A stretch of 13,185 nucleotides of DNA from Anaerolineae bacterium (GTDB lineage: Bacteria; Chloroflexota; Anaerolineae; JAFGEY01), in NCBI GenBank assembly GCA_016931365.1, contig JAFGEY010000110.1:1-13185 (forward strand), given 5' to 3'. This document shows, in pieces, positions 7,979 through 12,529 of this stretch (position 1 is the stretch's first letter; each line of letters opens with the position of its first letter). The notes beneath the pieces are model-generated. The model made no database searches and was not told where the DNA came from. It was given only the letters and a program-made list of their open reading frames with translations. The translations under genes were made by a program, and so were the position numbers.

Positions 7979-8483
7979 AATCTTGGCCGGCTGGATGGTA
8001 AAACAGGATGTTTTGGCGGTTGACCAGAATCATATCGACCTCGCGCGGAATGGCGGCCTGGGTTTTATGCAACGGAAAGATGGTCACATCGGTCATGGCC
8101 TGAAAATCGCCGCGCATCGTGTCAAACATATCGCGCGGCCGCTGCTCCGCGCCGAGGTGAAAATCGCCCTTGATCGCCAGCGTCGAAGTATAGACGACCA
8201 TTTTCTCGATGCGCGCCAACAGCCTGAATTTTTGGTGGGCGCTTTTGTCTTTAAAGTAAAAGAAAATCACGTCATGTTTGCGCACGATCGCTTCGGGCAC
8301 AGTGATTGGACCGAACTGGGACGCGAGCGCGAGCGGAGTAAAGGTAACTTGAGTCAGATAAAGATCGCCCTTGTTGGGATCGTTGATGTCGTCGAGCAGT
8401 GCGCCCATCGGCTCAAAGGTGCCCACGAATTGCCGGGCGTTGGTAAACAGCTCAACCGGAAAAGATTGTCGAAGCATTTCCAT
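7977..8483 (-). CDS. Conserved-type hypothetical protein, first gene of the guaA operon
   Basis: This is a 168-aa soluble protein with no signal peptide or membrane segment. The start at ATG 8483 is well supported by GGAG 6 nt upstream; a second ATG two codons later is possible. I do not recognise the family. The sequence alternates beta strands and short helices (for example YLTQVTFTPLALA near 42-54, VPEAIVRKHDVIFFYFKD near 62-79, VDMILVNRQNILFYHPAG near the C-terminus). That suggests a small beta-rich ligand-binding or regulatory domain repeated about twice. There are no obvious catalytic residues. It sits 9 bp upstream of guaA, and its stop codon forms part of the guaA ribosome site. A link to guanine nucleotide level is a guess from position only. 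Confidence 0.85.
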   Translation of the reverse strand: MEMLRQSFPVELFTNARQFVGTFEPMGALLDDINDPNKGDLYLTQVTFTPLALASQFGPITVPEAIVRKHDVIFFYFKDKSAHQKFRLLARIEKMVVYTSTLAIKGDFHLGAEQRPRDMFDTMRGDFQAMTDVTIFPLHKTQAAIPREVDMILVNRQNILFYHPAGQD

Positions 8484-8495
8484 AAGCGTCTCCTA

Positions 8496-8512
8496 TTCCG
8501 AATCAATCGGAA
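8496..8512. repeat. Inverted repeat just upstream of the guaA-operon start
   Basis: TTCCGA (8496-8501) and TCGGAA (8507-8512) form a perfect 6-bp inverted repeat with a 5-bp spacer. It ends 12 bp before the ATG of the 168-aa gene. It could be an operator or a small RNA hairpin near the ribosome site; nothing decides between them. Confidence 0.35.
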
Positions 8513-8537
8513 CTGAACGGGATTAGGCCGCTCGGAA

Positions 8538-8582
8538 AGATTCTTGCCCCGGCGATGGGTTTCATCGCACAGGCAAGGATCT
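8538..8582. other. Long two-part stem-loop in the leader of the guaA operon
   Basis: An outer stem of 11 pairs (8538-8548 with 8572-8582, one T-G wobble) is followed by a symmetric 3x3 internal loop (8549-8551/8569-8571). An inner perfect 6-bp stem GCGATG/CATCGC (8552-8557/8563-8568) then closes on a 5-nt loop. It sits 55-100 nt upstream of the minus-strand start at 8483, and 16 bp from the -35 of the divergent tRNA-His promoter. No strong T-run follows on either side. It could be a leader RNA structure of the guaA operon. It matches no riboswitch consensus I know. Confidence 0.5.
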
Positions 8583-8597
8583 CGGATGGGCCCTTAT

Positions 8598-8626
8598 TTG
8601 CAGGTTTGCAGGTTTTGTGGTACAAT
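8598..8626 (+). promoter_or_regulatory. Promoter for tRNA-His
   Basis: TTGCAG (8598-8603), 17 bp, TACAAT (8621-8626), placing the transcription start about 5 nt before the mature tRNA 5' end. Confidence 0.75.
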
Positions 8627-8637
8627 CCGCTCAATAT

Positions 8638-8712
8638 GGTGACTGTAGCCGAGTGGCCTAAGGCATCTGGTTGTGGCCCAGAAGACCGTGGGTTCAAATC
8701 CCACCAGTCACC
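8638..8712 (+). tRNA. tRNA-His (anticodon GTG)
   Basis: Complete cloverleaf. It has the extra G-1 (8638) facing C73 (8712), diagnostic for tRNA-His. The acceptor is GTGACTG/CAGTCAC, with a D-arm GCC..GGC. The anticodon stem TCTGG/CCAGA closes a TTGTGGC loop giving anticodon GTG, and the T-arm is GTGGG-TTCAAAT-CCCAC. The 3' CCA is not encoded and would be added after transcription. Confidence 0.97.
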
Positions 8713-8716
8713 CAGG

Positions 8717-8742
8717 CAGCCCCTCTTTAGAGGGGCTGTTTT
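8717..8742 (+). terminator. Intrinsic terminator after tRNA-His
   Basis: A perfect 9-bp stem (8717-8725 with 8730-8738) with a 4-nt loop TTTA is followed by TTTT. It begins 4 nt past the tRNA, so tRNA-His is a single-gene unit. Confidence 0.9.
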
Positions 8743-8776
8743 GATTGTAGCGACATTATAGCACGCCAAAAAGAGT

Positions 8777-8805
8777 TTGACAACCGCCAGTCGCCATGCT
8801 AAAAT
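8777..8805 (+). promoter_or_regulatory. Promoter for tRNA-Arg(TCG)
   Basis: TTGACA (8777-8782), 17 bp with a TGC extended -10, TAAAAT (8800-8805). An inverted repeat CGCCAT/ATGGCG (8792-8797/8804-8809) surrounds the -10 element. Confidence 0.8.
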
Positions 8806-8823
8806 GGCGCTTGCAGCCAGATT

Positions 8824-8899
8824 GCGCCCGTAGCTCAATGGATAGAGTCGCTGACTTCGAATCAGAAGGCTGTGGGTTCGAGTCCCACCGGGCGCGCCA
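8824..8899 (+). tRNA. tRNA-Arg (anticodon TCG), CCA encoded
   Basis: Complete cloverleaf. The acceptor is GCGCCCG/CGGGCGC, with G73 and a genomic CCA (8897-8899). The D-stem is GCTC/GAGT. The anticodon stem is GCTGA/TCAGA with a 27-43 G-A mismatch, and the loop CTTCGAA gives anticodon TCG, which reads CGA. The T-arm is GTGGG-TTCGAGT-CCCAC. It has its own promoter and terminator. It is intact and shows no sign of insertion. Confidence 0.97.
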
Positions 8900-8902
8900 G
8901 CA

Positions 8903-8951
8903 AAAGACCCTGAAGGATTTACGTTCGTATCTTCAGGGTCTTTAATTTTTT
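8903..8951 (+). terminator. Strong intrinsic terminator after tRNA-Arg, possibly bidirectional
   Basis: A perfect 13-bp stem (8903-8915 with 8931-8943), with a 15-nt loop, is followed by TTTAATTTTTT. On the minus strand it is followed by TTTT, so it may also end sialidase transcripts before they run antisense into the tRNA genes. Confidence 0.93.
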
Positions 8952-8997
8952 ACCCTCCTCCCGGATATCAGTAGCCACAAGCTTGAGCGAAATGACT

Positions 8998-10065
8998 TTA
9001 GCTGGCCGGCGGCGAAAAGCGCGCCAGGACGAGCGATTCGTATGGATGTTCCTTGCCGGCCTCGTACAGACAGGCGATCTTGCCGGGGAGCGCCGCCAGG
9101 CAGGAATAGCCGCCGGGGCCGGCGTGTAAGCCCCGGCTCTTGGCCCAGGTTCGTCCCTCGTCGTCGCTAAAGCGGACAGTCATATTGACCCGCTCGCGTT
9201 CGTGCGCAGGGTTAGAAAAGAGGATCAAGCCCGGACGGTCTCCGTCGGGCCAGGCATAGCGACAGATGCTGGCCTGGCAGATTGGCTCGATCAGGGCCGG
9301 GTCTGGATAAATGTCGCTCCAGGTCAGCCCTCCATCCCGGCTGATGCTGACCTTGCGTGTTTGCTGCGAGCGTTCATAGTTGCGCATGTTGAGCATCAAT
9401 CGCCCACCGGTCAGTTCGACCACCTGGCATTCGTTGACGTCGTGTTGAGGTGTTCGCCCGCCCAACTGCCACGTCTGACCGCGATCGTCGCTGTAGATGA
9501 TGTGCGAATAATAGTGCTTGGTGACTGCCTCGATGTGATCGCAAGGGATGACGAGCCTGCCGCTATACGCGCCGTGCTCGATCTGGATGCCCGCGCCCGG
9601 CCCGGTGGCGTACCAGGTCCAATCGGGGCGCTTGACTGCATCGGTGATCTCGAGCGGTTTGGCCCAGGTGAACCCATTGTCGTCGGAATGGGTGACAAAG
9701 ACGCGGCGCGTGTCCAGGCTTTCCCCGTCAATGATCCGGCGCTCGCGATCGTCGCCCCGATTCCAGGTCATCAGCAGCCAGACGCAACCGGTGCTGCGAT
9801 CCACGACCGGGCAGGGGTTTCCGCAGGTGTTGCCCGTATCTGCCCAGACTACCTGCGACTCGCTCCAGGTCTCCCCGCCGTCCGTGGATCGTTTGAGCAG
9901 GATGTCGATGTCACCCCAATCCGCACGATCGTTCCGGCGTCCTTCGCAGAATGCCAGCAGGGTCCCTTGCGCAGCCACAGCCAATGCCGGGATGCGGTAT
10001 GTGTGATAGCCGCCTTGACCGCTGACAAATACCTGGGTTTGTATGGGCATTTGTTGGGTATCCAT
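8998..10065 (-). CDS. GH33-type exo-alpha-sialidase (BNR repeats), no signal peptide
   Basis: A 355-aa six-bladed propeller enzyme that would release terminal sialic acid or a related nonulosonic acid. The N-terminal YRIPAL motif supplies R24, and the likely acid/base is D49 (RADWGDIDI). Five Asp-boxes of the form SxDxGxTW are visible, near residues 60, 127, 192, 242 and 300. The other probable active-site residues are R228, E260 (IEPICQAS), R292 and Y320 (GPGGYSCL). All parts of the Arg triad and the Tyr/Glu pair can therefore be placed, though exact pairing is by pattern. Ribosome site GAGG lies 5 nt before ATG 10065. There is no signal peptide or anchor, so the enzyme appears cytosolic. 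No transport or catabolic genes for sialic acid lie nearby. Some BNR proteins of this group act on other sugars, so substrate is tentative. Confidence 0.9.
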   Translation of the reverse strand: MDTQQMPIQTQVFVSGQGGYHTYRIPALAVAAQGTLLAFCEGRRNDRADWGDIDILLKRSTDGGETWSESQVVWADTGNTCGNPCPVVDRSTGCVWLLMTWNRGDDRERRIIDGESLDTRRVFVTHSDDNGFTWAKPLEITDAVKRPDWTWYATGPGAGIQIEHGAYSGRLVIPCDHIEAVTKHYYSHIIYSDDRGQTWQLGGRTPQHDVNECQVVELTGGRLMLNMRNYERSQQTRKVSISRDGGLTWSDIYPDPALIEPICQASICRYAWPDGDRPGLILFSNPAHERERVNMTVRFSDDEGRTWAKSRGLHAGPGGYSCLAALPGKIACLYEAGKEHPYESLVLARFSPPAS

Positions 10066-10134
10066 GTTCGCCTCTCCCTGCGGATTGCTCGATCCCGCAA
10101 ACGAGCTTTATTCCACTCGATGGTACTGCACATC

Positions 10135-10163
10135 ATTCTACCATAGCCCGCCTGTCCGGTCGA
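10135..10163 (-). promoter_or_regulatory. Promoter for the sialidase gene
   Basis: Minus strand: TCGACC (10163-10158), 17 bp, TAGAAT (10140-10135). The -10 is good and the -35 matches consensus at 4 of 6. It leaves a leader of ~60 nt to ATG 10065. Confidence 0.5.
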
Positions 10164-10183
10164 ATTTGCCGCAACCGCTCGTT

Positions 10184-10212
10184 TTGACGTTCTTGAGTAA
10201 TTGTGCTAGACT
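10184..10212 (+). promoter_or_regulatory. Promoter for the DUF4342 gene
   Basis: TTGACG (10184-10189), 17 bp, TAGACT (10207-10212), with TGC just before the -10. The spacer shares TCTTGAGTAA with the comEA promoter. Confidence 0.7.
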
Positions 10213-10255
10213 TTTACCCGTTGTGCAAACCCAATGAGATGTCTCAGGAGGGAAA

Positions 10256-10513
10256 ATGAGCGAACAAAAATTTCGGACCCAAGAATTTCAAGTGAGCGGC
10301 GAGATGCTCGTCGCCAAGATCAAAGAGGTGCTGCGCGAGGGCAATATCCGCCGGGTGATGATCAAAAACGAGGATGGACGCATTCTGGTTGACATCCCGT
10401 TGACGCTGGGCGTGGTCGGCGCCCTGCTTGCGCCACAGTTGGCAGCCATCGGCGCGCTCGCGGCCCTGGTTACGCACTGCACCATTGTTGTGGAGCGTAT
10501 GGACGTGATCTAG
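10256..10513 (+). CDS. DUF4342 family small protein
   Basis: 85 aa, starting at ATG with AGGAGG 4 nt upstream (short but strong). The pattern LVAKIKEVLREGNIRRVMIKNEDGRI, followed by VDIPLTLGVVGALLAPQLAAIGALAALV and TIVVERMDV, is that of DUF4342 proteins. These are small and single-domain, with a hydrophobic segment at ~47-75 that could associate with membrane or form a buried helical pair. The biochemical role of the family is not known to me. It has its own promoter and is divergent from the sialidase. No terminator is visible before the cold-shock promoter at 10562. Confidence 0.85.
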   Translation: MSEQKFRTQEFQVSGEMLVAKIKEVLREGNIRRVMIKNEDGRILVDIPLTLGVVGALLAPQLAAIGALAALVTHCTIVVERMDVI

Positions 10514-10561
10514 CCCGTGTTGCCGGCGCGCAAAAAAAGTGGCAAATGGCTCACATTCGAT

Positions 10562-10590
10562 TTGACAAATACAAATAAATCTGTTACAAT
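10562..10590 (+). promoter_or_regulatory. Strong promoter of the cold-shock operon
   Basis: Perfect -35 TTGACA (10562-10567), 17 A/T-rich bp, TACAAT (10585-10590). The start is expected near 10597, leaving a 5' leader of ~130 nt to ATG 10730. Confidence 0.85.
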
Positions 10591-10634
10591 GTTACTTGTA
10601 GATTGAAGCGAGTTTCCAAGTTTTTGTCTAAAGC

Positions 10635-10667
10635 AACCACCTGGACTCAAGTCCGGGTGGTTTTTTT
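10635..10667 (+). terminator. Intrinsic terminator inside the cold-shock leader (attenuator or sRNA end)
   Basis: A 12-bp stem (10635-10646 with 10651-10662, one T-G wobble) with a TCAA loop is followed by seven T (10661-10667). It lies ~70 nt after the predicted transcription start and 62 nt before ATG 10730, so transcripts must read through it to express the operon. Confidence 0.85.
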
Positions 10668-10729
10668 ACAGGACTGGATGCTTGTTTCGCAAAAACCATT
10701 CAATAGAAGTAAAGGAAGAAAGAAAAGCA

Positions 10730-10939
10730 ATGAGTGAACGTGAAGTTGGAACCGTCAAATGGTTCAACGCATCCAAGGGTTATGGGTTCATCACCCGCGA
10801 TGGCGCAAATGATGTGTTTGTGCATTATTCCGCCATTCAGTCTGAGGGATTCAAAAACCTGGATGAAGGTCAGCAAGTCGAGTTTTCGGTTGAGCAGGGC
10901 CCCAAAGGCCTCCAAGCTGTCAACGTTGTGCCCGTGTAG
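10730..10939 (+). CDS. cspA: Cold-shock domain protein (CspA family)
   Basis: 69 aa, typical family size, forming a single OB-fold that binds single-stranded RNA/DNA and melts RNA structure. RNP1 is KGYGFI (16-21) and RNP2 is VFVHY (29-33), with the aromatic surface W11, F20, F30, H32 and Y33 present. I start at ATG 10730 ([12 protein letters not shown]) because it matches the family N-terminus. The frame upstream to a TTG at 10682 would add 16 residues not seen in the family. The ribosome site GGAAG lies 11 nt upstream in a purine-rich tract, slightly far. It is followed 14 bp later by an RRM protein gene, giving a dicistron of two RNA chaperones. Its long leader with an internal terminator suggests post-initiation control. 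Confidence 0.96.
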   Translation: MSEREVGTVKWFNASKGYGFITRDGANDVFVHYSAIQSEGFKNLDEGQQVEFSVEQGPKGLQAVNVVPV

Positions 10940-10953
10940 GGAAAAGGATTAAA

Positions 10954-11340
10954 ATGGGAAAGAACATTTACGTAGGTAACTTGAGTTACGACACAACCTC
11001 CGCTTCGCTGCAAAACCTGTTTGAGGAATACGGTCAGGTTGTTTCGGTGAGCGTGATCACCGACCGTGAAACAGGTCGTCCGCGCGGCTTTGCCTTTGTC
11101 GAGATGGCCGACGATGCAGCTGCCAATGCAGCCGTCGAAGGCTTGAACGGTCAGGAAGTCGATGGCCGGGCGCTCAAGGTGAACGAAGCCAAACCGCGCG
11201 AATCTCGCGGTGGTGGCGGCTTTGGAGGCGGTGGCGGCGGCGGTCGCGGTGGTTACGGCGGTAGCCGTGGCGGCGGCGGCGACCGTGGCGGGCGCAGCGG
11301 TGGCCGTGGCGGCGACCGTGGCGGCCGTCGCGAGTGGTAA
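10954..11340 (+). CDS. RRM RNA-binding protein with RGG-rich tail
   Basis: 128 aa. One RRM occupies residues 1-80, with RNP2 IYVGNL (5-10) and RNP1 RGFAFVEM (44-51); aromatic contacts are Y6, F46 and F48. A glycine/arginine-rich tail (85-128) made of RGG, GGYGG and GDRGG units follows, resembling cyanobacterial Rbp and eukaryotic glycine-rich RNA-binding proteins. Family members are often cold-induced and bind AU/GU-rich single-stranded RNA. The tail is encoded by repeated GGTGGC/GGCGGT triplet blocks at 11208-11335, which could change length by slippage. The start is supported by AAAGGA 5 nt before ATG. It is co-transcribed with cspA (14-bp gap) and followed by a strong terminator. Confidence 0.95.
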   Translation: MGKNIYVGNLSYDTTSASLQNLFEEYGQVVSVSVITDRETGRPRGFAFVEMADDAAANAAVEGLNGQEVDGRALKVNEAKPRESRGGGGFGGGGGGGRGGYGGSRGGGGDRGGRSGGRGGDRGGRREW

Positions 11341-11364
11341 ATCGCTGACAGTTCCAACAAAATT

Positions 11365-11410
11365 AAAGCCAGAAAACCCTGCTCAACGGCAGGGCCTTCT
11401 GGCTTTTTTT
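11365..11410 (+). terminator. Intrinsic terminator of the cold-shock operon
   Basis: A stem of 10 bp (11365-11374/11397-11406), a 2x2 internal loop and 6 more bp (11377-11382/11389-11394) encloses a 6-nt loop. It ends in seven T (11404-11410), and lies 24 bp past the RRM gene stop. Confidence 0.95.
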
Positions 11411-11417
11411 GTTGCCA

Positions 11418-11459
11418 TACCCCTGGCGCGACTCGAACGCGCGACACATGGTTTAGGAA
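11418..11459 (-). pseudogene. 3' fragment of tRNA-Arg(CCT), anticodon loop to discriminator
   Basis: Read on the minus strand from 11459, the pieces follow in exact tRNA order and length. They are anticodon loop TTCCTAA (CCT), 3' anticodon stem ACCAT, a 5-nt variable region, T-arm GCGCG-TTCGAGT-CGCGC, 3' acceptor CAGGGGT and A73. On the other side the expected 5' stem strand (ATGGT), D-arm and 5' acceptor are absent. The tRNA is broken exactly at its anticodon loop. No CCA follows. Together with the neighbouring integrase this marks a tRNA attachment site: the displaced chromosomal 3' end left after integration. Confidence 0.85.
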
Positions 11460-11474
11460 AAAGTGTGTCGCACG
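11438..11474. repeat. Putative att core: inverted repeat centred on the anticodon loop
   Basis: CGCGCGACACAT (11438-11449) and GTGTGTCGCACG (11463-11474) are inverted copies matching at 10 of 12 positions, with 8 contiguous (11441-11448/11464-11471). The centre falls at 11456, the middle base of the 7-nt anticodon loop (11453-11459). Paired recombinase-binding arms around a ~7-bp crossover are typical of tyrosine-recombinase core sites. Confidence 0.6.
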
Positions 11475-11494
11475 TTTTTGTTTCCTGGGAAACA

Positions 11495-12385
11495 TCAAGT
11501 GTACTCGTCGTAAATCTCCCTTAAATCCTCCGGATCAGGCTCGGCATAGATCAGCGTCGTTTCCGGCGACTCATGCCCCATCAGGGCTTGCAGGTTTAGC
11601 GTCGACATCCCTTTCCGGTTCATCCGTTTGCCAAACGCATGCCGCCAGGCGTGCGGGTTCCAGTTCCCTTCGATATCCAGCCGCCCGGCCAGGCGGCGCA
11701 AAATTCCATATAGTCCCCGGTAGCGCAGCGGCGCTTGATCGCTGCGCCCAATGCGGCCCCACCACACCGGATCGCCCGCTTCGTGCGGCACATGGTCTCG
11801 GTAGGCGCGGATCGCCTCGGCGGTTTCCTCGACAAAAAACACCCAACGGCTTTTTTGCCGTTTCCCTGTCACCCACACGTGGCGCGCGTTCAGATCGACG
11901 TCGCCCCAGCGCATGGATAGCAGCTCACACGACCGGCAGCCAGTGTCACGCAGCAGCAGCAGCAGCGCGCGATCGCGCCCAGTGCAGGCGGCGATCATCC
12001 GGGCGAGATCGGTTTTGTTTATCGCTTTGTTGGGTCGATAGTGGGGCAGGCGGGGCAGTGAGATCACGTCGGCCAGGTTGCGGCCGGTGGTGTGGCCGTC
12101 GTCGTGCAGCCATTGGCCAAAGCGTTTTAGCGTTTGCAGGCAGCCATGAACATAGTACGCGCTCAGCGGGCCGTCCCGGCCATCGTTGCGGGGGCGGGTC
12201 TTGATGTGGGCTGCATACAGTCGGAAGGCGTGCGGGGTCAGCGGGTCGGCGATCTGTTCGTCTCGCACAAAGTCGGCAAAGAACACGATCCGCCGCCGGT
12301 TAAATTCGACCGTGCCGGGGCTGTTTACATTGCCGTGGGCCTGGATGGTGAGTAAAAACTCGTCGATCAGGTGTTTCAGTTTCAT
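11495..12385 (-). CDS. Tyrosine recombinase / integrase
   Basis: 296 aa. An N-terminal SAM-like core-binding domain (~1-105) is followed by a catalytic domain (~120-290). The active-site set is complete: R151 (DTGCRSCELLSM), a lysine in the VTGKRQKSR beta-hairpin (K175 or K178), H245-x-x-R248 (PHAWRHAF), H271 (LMGHESPETT) and the nucleophile Y280 (LIYAE). Start ATG 12385 has AGGAGG 9 nt upstream. The size and motifs fit XerC/D-like and phage integrases. XerC/D resolvases are less likely given the adjoining broken tRNA. The stop lies 36 bp from the tRNA fragment. There is a good promoter with an overlapping inverted repeat, which suggests self-regulation. No excisionase gene is seen in the window. 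Confidence 0.95.
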   Translation of the reverse strand: MKLKHLIDEFLLTIQAHGNVNSPGTVEFNRRRIVFFADFVRDEQIADPLTPHAFRLYAAHIKTRPRNDGRDGPLSAYYVHGCLQTLKRFGQWLHDDGHTTGRNLADVISLPRLPHYRPNKAINKTDLARMIAACTGRDRALLLLLRDTGCRSCELLSMRWGDVDLNARHVWVTGKRQKSRWVFFVEETAEAIRAYRDHVPHEAGDPVWWGRIGRSDQAPLRYRGLYGILRRLAGRLDIEGNWNPHAWRHAFGKRMNRKGMSTLNLQALMGHESPETTLIYAEPDPEDLREIYDEYT

Positions 12386-12429
12386 TGTTAATAACCTCCT
12401 GTCTGTGGTGAATGACGCAACGGGAGGCT

Positions 12430-12459
12430 ATTATATATGCGCGATCCCTCGTCCGGCAA
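12430..12459 (-). promoter_or_regulatory. Integrase promoter
   Basis: Minus strand: TTGCCG (12459-12454), 18 bp, perfect TATAAT (12435-12430). It leaves a leader of ~35-40 nt before ATG 12385 that includes the AGGAGG. Confidence 0.7.
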
Positions 12460-12482
12460 TGATAGGGCAGGCGGGGGATCGC
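12441..12482. repeat. Inverted repeat over the integrase promoter
   Basis: GCGATCCC (12441-12448) and GGGATCGC (12475-12482) are perfect 8-bp inverted copies 26 bp apart. One arm lies in the integrase promoter spacer, so this could be an operator or paired protein sites. The rest of the 144-bp gap shows no other feature I can support. Confidence 0.45.
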
Positions 12483-12529
12483 CTTTACTCAGTGTACGCC
12501 CGTTTAGCGTGTTTTTCAAGGGGTGAGCT

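Noticed and set aside
7563..8516. 317-codon open frame on the plus strand
   Set aside because: It lies opposite guaA and its upstream gene, spans both and their junction, and resembles no family.
8538..8582. Purine riboswitch upstream of guaA
   Set aside because: It is a single linear stem-loop without the three-way junction and kissing loops of purine riboswitches. Kept only as an unassigned structure.
8824..8899. tRNA-Arg(TCG) as the integration site of the element
   Set aside because: The gene is intact with its own terminator. The fragment at 11418-11459 differs in acceptor and T-stem and has anticodon CCT.
9202..10146. 314-codon open frame on the plus strand
   Set aside because: Antisense to the sialidase, which shows five Asp-boxes in the other strand. 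Treated as a shadow.
10682..10939. 85-aa form of the cold-shock protein from TTG 10682
   Set aside because: The N-terminal 16 residues are encoded by the purine-rich leader and are absent from the family. ATG 10730 fits.
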